NCBI RefSeq assembly: GCF_042219825.1 | Contig: NZ_JBHJHQ010000009.1 | Coordinates: 227,639 to 291,638 of the forward strand | Origin: JBHJHP01 sp042219825 | GTDB taxonomy: Bacteria > Bacteroidota > Bacteroidia > Bacteroidales > UBA5342 | Reading direction: 5' to 3' | DNA length: 64,000 nucleotides | Part shown: positions 8,390-18,200 of the stretch, in pieces | How the letters are laid out: every line of letters starts with the position of its first letter | How positions within the stretch are numbered: position 1 is the stretch's first letter | Notes under the pieces: model-generated | Databases searched by the model: none | The model's input: only the letters and a program-made list of their open reading frames with translations | What the model was told of the DNA's origin: nothing | Translations under genes and position numbers: made by a program

Positions 8390-11224
8390 ATGAGATGCAA
8401 AAAATCCCTCAGATTCATTATAGCCGTTTTAGCCGGAATAGTATCGGCCTGTAGTTCAGGTTCAAAACCTGAAATAACAGAACTTTGGTACAACAAACCG
8501 GCTAGTGTTTGGGAAGAAGCACTTCCGATTGGAAATGGCAGGCTTGGGGCGATGGTTTACGGCATTCCCGAAGCTGAACACATACAGTTTAATGAAGAGA
8601 CCTTGTGGGATTGCGCACCAAGACAATATTACAGGGAAAATGCCTATAAATACCTTGATAAGATCTGGCAATTATTGTTTGAAGGGAAACAGACGGAAGC
8701 AGAAGCGTTGGCAGGAAAAAAATTTATGGGCAGAAAAGCTTATGAAGATGAGTTTCCTCTAAAGAAAAAAATATGGGTGGATAGCCTGCTTAAACTTAAA
8801 AAATTAAAAACGGCTATAAAACCGGATTTTAACGATATGGACTGGCCTACCATGTTTATCGATTACAAAAGTGTATGGGAGCGTAAAGGTCTTCCCGATA
8901 TGAACGGCGGTGTCCTGTTCCGAAAGACTGTGGATATTCCTGAAAACTGGAAAGGACAGAATCTACGTATCAATCTTGGTCATGTAAAAGATCAGGATTT
9001 TACGTGGATTAATGGTGTGTTAATTGGCACAACAGATGAGTATAACACCACACGTACCTATACTATTCCCGGGCATTTGGTTCATCCGGGAAAAAATGTA
9101 ATTACTGTTCTGATTAATAATTACGTATCTACTGGTGGTTTTAACGGTGTACGAACAGGACCAAAAAAAATGTACTTGCTCCCTACTAGCCAAAAAGATG
9201 ATTATCTGTTTATTGAGGGTGACTGGAAATACCAGGTGATTGATACAAAGCCACCTTTCTTTCCGCAATATGAAGCAGACTACCAGCCATTCGGTGACGT
9301 AATGATCACATTTCCGGGACATGAAAATTACACAGATTTCAGACGTAATCTCGATTTAGATAATGCTTTGAGCAATGTTTCATATAAAGTTAACGGCGTA
9401 ACATATTCGCGCGAATATCTTGCGAGTCACCCGGATGAAGTCATTGCGATGAAGCTTACTGCAGATAAAAGTGGAATGATAAGTTTTAATGCCACATTTA
9501 ATTCGCCTCACGAAATTCATAGCGTTTACAAGGTTGATGATCAAACGCTTGGACTTTCTTTAAAAGTGGAAGATGGTGAGATGACAGGCACTGCTTATTT
9601 ACGGGTATCAACTTCCGGTGGTCAGGCTATCCTCAGTGATAGTGGAATTGTAGTTAAAAATGCTGACGAAGCAGTATTGAAATTGGTAGCTGCAACAAAC
9701 TATAAAACGTATAACGACATTTCGGGTGATCCGGTTGCATCCTGCAATACTTATCTGACTTCGGTTGCAGACAAGGATTATGAAACCATTAAAACGTCTC
9801 ATTTAAAAGACTACAAACCTCTTTTTGACCGGTTCTCCATAGATCTTGGGGAAAAAGAAAAAAGAAAGATTCCGACAGATGAACGTATCAACAATGTGAA
9901 AACAGAACCGGATGATGATCTGGCAGCTACTTATGTGCAATATGCCCGTTATCTGATGTTGTCATCCGGAAGGGATGGAACCAATCCGCCCAATTTACAG
10001 GGAATATGGAACGATAAAATGTATCCTGCCTGGGGAAGCAAATATACCACCAACATCAATTGCGAGATGAATTTCTGGCCCGTTGAACCGCTCAACATTG
10101 CAGAGTGCCATAACTCTTTGTTTAAACTGATAGATGAGGTTGCCATAAAAGGCAGTAAAACAGCCGAACATCATTATGGAGCGAGAGGATGGGTTTTACA
10201 TCACAACACAGATCAGTGGCGGGGAACCGCGCCGATCAATAATCCCAATCATGGCATCTGGGTAACCGGAGGCGCATGGTTATGCCACCATTTATGGGAA
10301 CACTACAGATACTCACAGGACACTGTATTTCTTCGTAAAGAAGCCTGGCCACTCATAAAAAGTGCTTCTCAGTTTTTTGTGGATTTTCTGATCAAAGATC
10401 CAAAATCAGGTTACCTCATCAGCACACCGTCCAATTCTCCTGAACATGGAGGACTGGTGGCTGGTCCCACTATGGATCACGAGATCATTCGTTCATTGTT
10501 TAAGATTGCCATTCAATGCACAGATATTTTGAATACCGACCATGAATTTGCACGGTCCCTTCAGGATAAACTGCCCCGGATTTACCCCTACAAGATTGGC
10601 CGGTACGGACAGCTACAGGAATGGATGACAGATATAGATGATACTACAGACCATCACAGGCATGTATCACATTTGTGGGGCGTATATCCAGGGAAAGAAT
10701 TTACTATGGATGACACACCCGAATTGATGGATGCTGCCAAACAATCGTTGATTTACCGTGGCGATGACGGAACCGGTTGGAGTCTCGCATGGAAGATCAG
10801 TTTCTGGGCACGGTTTTTGGATGGTGAACATGCATATAAGATGATCCAAATGCTATTGAGTTCAGCTACTGATCCGGAAAGGGAATCATCAGGTGGTTCT
10901 TATCCTAATCTGTTTGATGCCCATCCGCCTTTCCAGATAGATGGGAATTTTGGCGGGGCGGCAGGTATGGTTGAAATGCTGATGCAAAGCCACCAGGGAT
11001 ATATTCAGTTGCTCCCCGCTCTGCCTGAAGAATGGACACACGGCGAAATTAAAGGACTACGCGCACGTGATGGGTTTGAGATAAATTTTTCATGGAAAGA
11101 CGGCAGATTAGAACACGTAGAAGTCACTTCAAATGCCGGTTTGCCGCTCCGGTTAAGATATGGCAATAAACTGATTGAACAGAATACTGAAAAAGGAAAG
11201 GTTTACAGGTTTGATGAGTGGTAG
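8390..11224 (+). CDS. GH95-family hydrolase (alpha-L-fucosidase/alpha-L-galactosidase) with inserted jelly-roll domain
   Basis: 944 aa, lipoprotein signal ending in VSAC (Cys21). Residues 31-115 match the start of the GH95 N-terminal beta domain (LPIGNGRLGAMVYG). Residues about 125-290 are an insertion resembling the galactose-binding-like jelly roll found in GH2 and sialate-esterase proteins (VLFRKTVDIPENW, TWINGVLIGTT). The GH95 fold then resumes at YQPFGDV. The catalytic barrel has the NLQGIWND and TTNINCEMNFWP stretches that carry the active-site asparagines. GH95 enzymes remove alpha-1,2-L-fucose or alpha-L-galactose; the latter occurs in rhamnogalacturonan II and is the more interesting option here. 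Last gene of the operon. Confidence 0.9.
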   Translation: MRCKKSLRFIIAVLAGIVSACSSGSKPEITELWYNKPASVWEEALPIGNGRLGAMVYGIPEAEHIQFNEETLWDCAPRQYYRENAYKYLDKIWQLLFEGKQTEAEALAGKKFMGRKAYEDEFPLKKKIWVDSLLKLKKLKTAIKPDFNDMDWPTMFIDYKSVWERKGLPDMNGGVLFRKTVDIPENWKGQNLRINLGHVKDQDFTWINGVLIGTTDEYNTTRTYTIPGHLVHPGKNVITVLINNYVSTGGFNGVRTGPKKMYLLPTSQKDDYLFIEGDWKYQVIDTKPPFFPQYEADYQPFGDVMITFPGHENYTDFRRNLDLDNALSNVSYKVNGVTYSREYLASHPDEVIAMKLTADKSGMISFNATFNSPHEIHSVYKVDDQTLGLSLKVEDGEMTGTAYLRVSTSGGQAILSDSGIVVKNADEAVLKLVAATNYKTYNDISGDPVASCNTYLTSVADKDYETIKTSHLKDYKPLFDRFSIDLGEKEKRKIPTDERINNVKTEPDDDLAATYVQYARYLMLSSGRDGTNPPNLQGIWNDKMYPAWGSKYTTNINCEMNFWPVEPLNIAECHNSLFKLIDEVAIKGSKTAEHHYGARGWVLHHNTDQWRGTAPINNPNHGIWVTGGAWLCHHLWEHYRYSQDTVFLRKEAWPLIKSASQFFVDFLIKDPKSGYLISTPSNSPEHGGLVAGPTMDHEIIRSLFKIAIQCTDILNTDHEFARSLQDKLPRIYPYKIGRYGQLQEWMTDIDDTTDHHRHVSHLWGVYPGKEFTMDDTPELMDAAKQSLIYRGDDGTGWSLAWKISFWARFLDGEHAYKMIQMLLSSATDPERESSGGSYPNLFDAHPPFQIDGNFGGAAGMVEMLMQSHQGYIQLLPALPEEWTHGEIKGLRARDGFEINFSWKDGRLEHVEVTSNAGLPLRLRYGNKLIEQNTEKGKVYRFDEW

Positions 11225-11272
11225 AATAAAAACCCAACTTTGATAATCGTCACAAACGAGCATCAGTTTTAC

Positions 11273-12268
11273 TTAGCACGAACTCCTGATCATCAGTTGT
11301 GTATTCAGAATCATCTGAATGGTTGGGCGTTTAGGGTCTTTAATACGTTGGATCAATAATTCCCCACACCGTCTGCCGATTTCATATGCAGGCTGGTAAA
11401 CTGCTGTTAAAGGCGGATTCAGTGAGATAGACCAGTACATATCATCAAAACCAATGATGGCGACATCCTCAGGAACCTTTAATCCCCGTTTATGAATTGT
11501 TTCAAGTGCACCTAAGGTGATCAGGTTGTTGCCGGTAAATATGGCATCGGGTGGATTTGGAAGACTCAACAATTCATCGCATAAATGTACCCCACTGTCG
11601 TGCTTGGAGTCACCCCGCTTAATGAGTTCGGGATCAAATTCCAGGTTGTTATCAGCCAGCGCTTCGCGATAACCTTTATCCCTTAATTGTGTAGAAGGCA
11701 ATTGTGCCAGTCCCGAAATATGAGCAATGCGCTGATAACCTGATTTCGCGAGGTGATCGACAGCTTTATATGCACCTTCTCGGTTGTTTACAAGAACCAC
11801 ATCAACATCAACACCCTGTAAACCACGGTCGAAACAAACAATGGGCAGACCTTCCTTTACCAGATTAATCACCTTGGCATCATTTTCATGAGCTGGAGCG
11901 GCGATCAATCCATCAACAGATTCCGATTGCAAAATATCCAGATAAAGTTTCTCTTTTTTCTCATCCTGTTGAAAATTACACATGATTAAGGCATAGTTAT
12001 TTTCATATGTTACATCCTCAATCCCGCGTAATACATCTACATAAAACGGATTCTGAATATCAGGAATGAGAACGCCAATAAGGTTACTGGAAACACTTTT
12101 GGAACGCAGTCGCTTCGCTACCCTACTGGGTTGATATTTGAGATCTTTAATCGCTTTAAGTACCTTTGCTCTAGTAACTTCATTCACATTGGTACCGTTG
12201 TTGATTACACGTGATACAGTTGCAATGGATACACCTGCTCTTTTGGCAACATCACTCAGGCTGGACAT
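11273..12268 (-). CDS. LacI-family transcriptional regulator
   Basis: 331 aa. The N-terminal helix-turn-helix is at about residues 4-23 (SDVAKRAGVSIATVSRV), followed by a hinge region and a periplasmic-binding-protein-like effector domain starting near IGVLIPDIQNPF (about 63-74). It is the only DNA-binding regulator in the window. Copies of one LacI-type operator occur upstream of its own gene and of the operons on both sides. This makes autoregulation and control of the surrounding catabolic and GH operons likely. The effector is unknown; a pectin-derived monosaccharide or acid is plausible. It converges with the GH95 gene across a 48-nt gap in which no strong terminator hairpin was seen. 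Confidence 0.93.
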   Translation of the reverse strand: MSSLSDVAKRAGVSIATVSRVINNGTNVNEVTRAKVLKAIKDLKYQPSRVAKRLRSKSVSSNLIGVLIPDIQNPFYVDVLRGIEDVTYENNYALIMCNFQQDEKKEKLYLDILQSESVDGLIAAPAHENDAKVINLVKEGLPIVCFDRGLQGVDVDVVLVNNREGAYKAVDHLAKSGYQRIAHISGLAQLPSTQLRDKGYREALADNNLEFDPELIKRGDSKHDSGVHLCDELLSLPNPPDAIFTGNNLITLGALETIHKRGLKVPEDVAIIGFDDMYWSISLNPPLTAVYQPAYEIGRRCGELLIQRIKDPKRPTIQMILNTQLMIRSSC

Positions 12269-12383
12269 AATGATCGTTTAATTTTTTTCAAAAATAAATG
12301 TTTAACTATGTTCATTCATGAAAATAGCACACTTTTTTACATAAAAATTTAATAGTAATCAACACTTAATTGCAATTAACAAA

Positions 12384-12397
12384 TGTAAACGATTTCA
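12384..12397 (-). promoter_or_regulatory. LacI-type operator TGTAAACGATTTCA upstream of lacI-family gene
   Basis: Copy of the shared operator in the 205-nt gap between the CotH gene stop and the LacI gene start, 116 bp before the regulator's ATG. A minus-strand TAnnTTTG match (12380-12387) overlaps it. This supports autoregulation; no second regulator is nearby. Confidence 0.65.
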
Positions 12398-12473
12398 GCA
12401 AATAACTCTTATTATGCCCTGTCAAAAACCCATTTATTAATGAAAAAATAATATGGTGTAAGTAGATTATCTT

Positions 12474-15194
12474 TTATTCTTTTATAATTTTTCCTGTGAA
12501 ACTACCTTTTTCAGAGGAAACGCGGAAAATAAATACGCCACTTAGTTCAACAGGAGCATTCCACCTAACCCGATATGCTCCGCGTGTTTGATATCCGTTG
12601 AACACCTGTTCAATTTCTCTTCCGTCGACACTAAAGATACTTACAGTAACATTTCCTGCTTGTTCCAGATCATAGAACAGAGTCGTATAACCTCTGAACG
12701 GGTTCGGAAATGCACCGGCTTTAGTAATCGCGTTAGCAACAACATCTTCCATAGCTGTTGCTCCGTCAAATTTATAATCTGCCTTAGTAAGGGCAGACCA
12801 GGTACTTCCTGATTTAGCACGTGCACGCACAGTCTGCTTGCTGTTAATCACAACAGCACTGCTGTATACTTTGGCATTTGACGCCACACCTCCTGTGTAT
12901 GCTTCCCGCGGATCAGTATCATCTGTGGTATAGTATATCTGACCTGTTGTAGATGTCATTTCCAAATCTATAGCCTGCTGATATGTACCGTCGTAATAAT
13001 TAAATTCCGGTGCTGCCACGTTTGGATACAATCCGGCATTTCGCAACTGATTAAAGACAATGGTTGATCTGTCAGGGAAATAATCATTCGTAAATTCGTT
13101 CTTTTTGACAAGCCAGTGATCATTCCTGGTATAGAGTATTTTGTCATTATCAGAAGGTTGAACATCTTTACGGTAATCTCCCCAACGGGCAGATTCACCG
13201 ATAATTGCCAGATCAATTTCATCTGCAAGTTCCGCGTAAGTTGATGCCGTGACTTCAGGAGTCAAAGCACCATCATTGAAAAAATATTTATGAATTCTGT
13301 CAGCCACCAACAATTTGAACTCATCATTCTTTTTGAGCGCATCAAACAATTTGGTTGGTTCACCATCCACCATTGTTACTTTGTTAGTATTCAAATCTGT
13401 CATGGATGTTTCTGCATCCCAGGCGAAAAACCGAAACCCTTTTTTAGGATTGACCCTACTTCTGCCTGCCAGCCAGTTATTACCATCCCAGTCCCCATTG
13501 CCAATGTAATAATTCATAAGCATGTAATCTGTAAAGTTTTTCAGATCCAGTAATTCATCATTTATAAGTTTCTGATAATTTGCATCAGAACTGAATCCTG
13601 ATCCAGCCAGACTCATTAGCTGGTTAAATACTGACCGACTGCCATCTACTACTCCATTATGGTCCTTCACGACATCATAATCTTCCTCTTTTCCACCCAG
13701 ATAAGCCTCCATGAAGTCATTATTGATTTTTTCTGAAATATTGTAAAGTCCCCAATACAGTCCGTTAATATATAGGTGAGCAAATCGCTCGTGAGCAGCC
13801 TCCTGATTCATCTTAAGCTGAATATTTTTCGCATACGGATCCTGCAAATATTGCGCATTCAACCGTTGCGTCGGATTGTTTTTCAGCCATGAATAATTGT
13901 ATCCGGCTCTGAATACTAAGTTGTTAAACTCGTTTGTAGCTGAACCTTCATCAAATACACGAAAGTTCAGTTTGGAAGGTCCATATGAGCTTCTGAACGC
14001 AATCCGAAATCCATGCTTCGGACTGTTCTCCGGGACCCTGCTGTTACCACCGTGCAAATGCAAACCGCAGTTAATCTGGAACTCCTGTCCTGTTTTCGGG
14101 TCAATAAATTCCACGGATGCGGAACGTTCCCAGTCTATACCAATACTTCCCAGACTTGTATTTCCAGTGTACATATAAATCCCGTCCTTATCGTGGTCAA
14201 AAGTTTCGGAAGCCAGTCCGAAAATATACCGGATATTGGTAACAATACTTATTGTAGGAATATCCAACAAGGCGTCGTCCATTAAGTCCTTGTATTCGGA
14301 TGACTCACAAATTTCCGGATCCATTTCATAATCCGATGGAGCAAAATCCGAAGAGAACTTCATAGGCCCCCAGTGATCCGGATATCCGGCTGGCTGAGCC
14401 GGTTGCTTCACAATATCATCTATAAAGAAATAGGTATTGGTTATCACATCACTGCTTACATTTTCACTGTTAACAGCTACAGCACTCAAAGGTGTTGTTG
14501 TCGAAATCTGAACCGGACCTGTATATAAAATTCCGTCTGTTTTATTAGGGCGTGTACCATCTTTTGAATAATAAATCTGTAATGCATTATCTGCAACAGA
14601 AAGCTCAACCTCAAAAGGTGCATCATAAAACCCGCGTTTTACACTGAATTCAGGTGCCAGAACCTGATCTGTTAATACGTTTACGCTCCCTGGTGTCGGA
14701 TCCTTAAAGAAAGTTTGCTGCCCCAGATATATGCCATACGACACATCAGAACGTTGTCCGGGATATAAGTCACCATACGAAAATGCAATGCTTGTTCCGT
14801 CGGATTTCACCAATGCTAAAAACTCACCCGATCCGGAGAGTTTAAAATTGGTATGCAGTGTTCCCGCCGGATCTGTTTTATCTTTTTCTGATGCGAAGAC
14901 CACGAGATATTCATCGGGTTGTATCGTAATCACCGGAAATTTCCACTTGGCAAGGTTATCGGCTTTATCGGTTAAATACCAGCCCGTAAGGCTTACCGCT
15001 GTTTCACCAGCATTATACAGTTCAATCCAGTCGGAATAGTCACCATCCTCATCAGCAAGTGTATTATCATTGACCGCCATAAATTCGGAAATAATGACAC
15101 CGGATTGTGCATTTACACCGAATCCGGATAACATAAATAAAACGATAATCAAGGCCGTCCAGAGCCTGCCTTCCACGTAGAATTTTTTTTTCAT
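12474..15194 (-). CDS. Surface protein with lamin-tail, chitobiase-like, CotH kinase and T9SS sorting domains
   Basis: 906 aa with a signal peptide ending near VNAQS. Order of domains: lamin-tail (LTD) domain at about 30-150 (ISEFMAVNDN, DWIELYN); a chitobiase/HexA-type beta domain at about 175-255 (IYYSKDGTRPN); a CotH domain at about 315-620 with YDVVKDHNG and FAWDAETSM motifs; a second IYYTTDDTDPR repeat at about 730-800; and a C-terminal T9SS type A sorting domain over the last 80 residues (FPNPFRGYT, VFIFRV). CotH proteins are atypical secreted kinases; the role of such multidomain forms in Bacteroidota is unknown. Export through T9SS to the surface is expected. A LacI-type operator and a -7 element directly precede it, linking it to the pectin regulon. 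Confidence 0.88.
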   Translation of the reverse strand: MKKKFYVEGRLWTALIIVLFMLSGFGVNAQSGVIISEFMAVNDNTLADEDGDYSDWIELYNAGETAVSLTGWYLTDKADNLAKWKFPVITIQPDEYLVVFASEKDKTDPAGTLHTNFKLSGSGEFLALVKSDGTSIAFSYGDLYPGQRSDVSYGIYLGQQTFFKDPTPGSVNVLTDQVLAPEFSVKRGFYDAPFEVELSVADNALQIYYSKDGTRPNKTDGILYTGPVQISTTTPLSAVAVNSENVSSDVITNTYFFIDDIVKQPAQPAGYPDHWGPMKFSSDFAPSDYEMDPEICESSEYKDLMDDALLDIPTISIVTNIRYIFGLASETFDHDKDGIYMYTGNTSLGSIGIDWERSASVEFIDPKTGQEFQINCGLHLHGGNSRVPENSPKHGFRIAFRSSYGPSKLNFRVFDEGSATNEFNNLVFRAGYNYSWLKNNPTQRLNAQYLQDPYAKNIQLKMNQEAAHERFAHLYINGLYWGLYNISEKINNDFMEAYLGGKEEDYDVVKDHNGVVDGSRSVFNQLMSLAGSGFSSDANYQKLINDELLDLKNFTDYMLMNYYIGNGDWDGNNWLAGRSRVNPKKGFRFFAWDAETSMTDLNTNKVTMVDGEPTKLFDALKKNDEFKLLVADRIHKYFFNDGALTPEVTASTYAELADEIDLAIIGESARWGDYRKDVQPSDNDKILYTRNDHWLVKKNEFTNDYFPDRSTIVFNQLRNAGLYPNVAAPEFNYYDGTYQQAIDLEMTSTTGQIYYTTDDTDPREAYTGGVASNAKVYSSAVVINSKQTVRARAKSGSTWSALTKADYKFDGATAMEDVVANAITKAGAFPNPFRGYTTLFYDLEQAGNVTVSIFSVDGREIEQVFNGYQTRGAYRVRWNAPVELSGVFIFRVSSEKGSFTGKIIKE

Positions 15195-15239
15195 ATCAAA
15201 ACAACCAATAAATACCTAACAATTACCCATTAAGAAAAA

Positions 15240-15247
15240 CAAAGATA
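15240..15247 (-). promoter_or_regulatory. -7 promoter element of CotH-domain gene
   Basis: Minus-strand TATCTTTG matches TAnnTTTG, about 46 bp before the ATG at 15194. The LacI-type operator 15264-15277 ends 16 nt upstream, so it covers the expected -33 position. Confidence 0.55.
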
Positions 15248-15263
15248 ATCATTTAATATTAAA

Positions 15264-15277
15264 TGTAAACGTTTTCA
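15264..15277 (-). promoter_or_regulatory. LacI-type operator TGTAAACGTTTTCA upstream of CotH-domain gene
   Basis: Shared operator motif, 70 bp upstream of the CotH gene and just beyond the stop of the GH2 gene. Its position over the -33 region is consistent with control of that promoter. Confidence 0.68.
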
Positions 15278-15297
15278 TAAATATTCACTTGTGCGAT

Positions 15298-18200
15298 CTA
15301 TTGCGTTCGAAGGTAATCGAAATAAAGCGGTCCCTGCTTTAAAGCTTTCAGACGAAGTGTATAGGTTCCTGCGTTTATCGTGGTTTGTGTATCGGTACGC
15401 ATACCTCTCCATTTCACATCAGCAACCGGAAACACATATTCTCCCTTCCAGATTAACCGACCGTCGGCGGCCCGAATCTCTGCTTCTACCGGCACATCTT
15501 CTTTCCCTTTATTCATATATCTAAACTGCAACCCATATTTAGAAGCCAGGCCAACTGAGAACCGCCATTCAATCACATCATTTTTTCCGGGAACCAGTGT
15601 GCAGGGTTCATCAAGAATTACGGTGGTAACAGTTTTCCCTCCCTTCGAGGCTGCTTCAGCTTCATACTTTACTGTTGGGCGGCGATCAATTGGAACATCC
15701 AGGTTGGTCACCGGAAGTGCAGCAATAATGTACATTTCTTCAGATCCGGACGATGGAAATGCAAAGCTTGTTTCTTTCAAAATGCGTTTCCTGTAAACAT
15801 TATATGTTGTTCCTCCATTCAGTGAGGTTCGGATTGTATCTTTCAATTTTTGAAAATCACCAAGCCATTCAGGCCATTGAACCTCTTGTTTGAACCCAAT
15901 GTACAGGTCCGCATCCTCCTTGAACCTGATGCTGCCTTTTGTATCAGGATTAGCGGGAGTCTGAATCCATTCTGCACTGTAAAGTATCGGCGGAAGCGAA
16001 ACAAACTTAATATCGCGATCTGAATACACCCGGTCTCCTATATTCAACCAGGTATTTGATCTCCAACCTGCTCCATTTTCAATTGTGATTAACCGCTTTG
16101 ATGGTGGTGCCGGTTTTAAGTCTTTCTCGTCCGTAGAAATAGCTATGGCAGAAATAACCGCCTGAGCCGATTTAACTTCGGGGAATGATATCTTCAGTAA
16201 CCCGCCTGTTACATTCACCTGCACCGTTTTTTTCAATAAGCGGTCATGACCAGCCAATTTCCAGATATCCAGGTCTTTAATCATCACCTCATCATTGATG
16301 GCAACGTCGAACAGTCGCCAATTCTCGCATTCCAGTCCACCACCGGTGCCGTACCAGGGCTCCACAAAAAACAGATCCACCCGGTAGCTACCATCAGCCA
16401 CCGGAAATTCGTATGCCAGCCTGTGTCGTCCGTATCTGTATGTCCGGATTAAATCCCATTCACTGGTGCCTTCTATCGGATCCCATGTCTGCCGCTGACT
16501 GCCATAAAAAGCCGGAAGATTATCATAATTATCCGTCCATGAAACCGAGCCCCAGCCAGTAGTGTCTTTATGTACATCAGCCATCCACAGATTACCTTCC
16601 TGATCTATATAATCAGGTCCTCCACAATTGACACGATAGAGGTAATTTTTATCCTGATCCGTCAGTGGTTGCGTATCACCTGAAAGCTTTTGCAAATCCG
16701 GATCTACCGGTAACAGGTTCAGGATTACAACGTCTGATGCCACTTCTTTCCCGTTCTCATAACCAACTGCGTATAACACATTTGTCTGAATATCAACTTT
16801 ATTCCATGTAAAATGGGTTCCAACCTGCCCTTTTCTCTTTTTACCCAGTGAATTTTGTCTGACCCCATTAAAAAGTTCTACCTCATCACAGTTAGAGAAC
16901 ACATTAATACCATCTTTTACGCCTGGTTTTTCCCAACGGTTCGGCCATGTATGGGATACAATATAAACCATCGGATCAGTTTCTTCAGGTGCATAATTCG
17001 CTCTGTACATATAGTACACATCGAGCGGTTCACCCCAGATAGTAATGGATCCCTTATAATTTACCGGACCTACCCTGTCAATATCGCGGTAACCTTCACC
17101 GGCTTGTGTACGTCCCGGATTATCGTGTGAGTTAAACAACCAGTGAAATTGCCCGCAAGCCCTGTCCGAAGCTGCTTCTCCCAGCCGGATTTTCGATTCC
17201 ATCAGTTGCCACATCCGGTCTTCTGTCAAAGGTCCCTGAGCATCAAAACCACCTTCTGAATGCCAGTCAATGCTCCGCCATGCACCATATTCGCCATTCA
17301 ACAGTTGTTCTGATAGTTCCTTGTCATAGTTATCAGGATCACCACCGTAGGTACCTGACCAGTTTTGAATCACATCCCAGTCTGTTCCGGTTCCTCCGTT
17401 ACAGGTTGTCACCAGGCGTTGCGTTGATGCTCCCGGATCCATTTCACGAATAATATCGGTGCATTCCCTTGTAAATTCCGGACTCATGGTACATTCGTTT
17501 TGCAATCCCCATAAAATAATGCTCGGACTGTTGCGGCGTTCTTTCACCCAATCGCGTAAAAGCACCCTGAAGTTTTCTTTAAAACCCGGCTCATTATACC
17601 AGATATGAGCACTCATTTGTGGCCACCATAATATGCCCAGACTGTCCCACCGGCTCTGATATCTTAAGTTATGTGGCTGATGTGCATCACGAAACGCATT
17701 GAAACCGGCAGCCCTGATCTGATCTACCCGAGACAGGATCTGTTGCTTTGAAAACGCATGACTTTGCCCCATCATATGCTCATATTCTGCGGTTCCGTTG
17801 ATGAATACAGGTTTACCATTCAGGTAAAAACGATTTGTAGGATTATCACCCTTGATATCCCACTTAGTCCAGTGAATGCCATAAGGTGTATTTATCTCAT
17901 CCACAACCTTTCCGTTGATAATGACACTGCTTTGAACGGTATAGAGATACGGATCATCAATGGACCATAAATTTGGATGATCTATATTCACAAAATACTG
18001 TGTTACAGTATCGGGTACTCCCGGTTTCAGTAAAACAGACTTGATGTCCCGTTTGATTTCTCTGCCATCTTCGTCAACCAGGAGTGATCTCAATTCTATT
18101 CGTTCCTCTTTATCACCGTAATTTTTTATTTCGGTTGTCAGACTCAGTTTTGCCAGATCTTCTGAAATGGTGGTATCGTTCCATATATGCACTCCGAATG

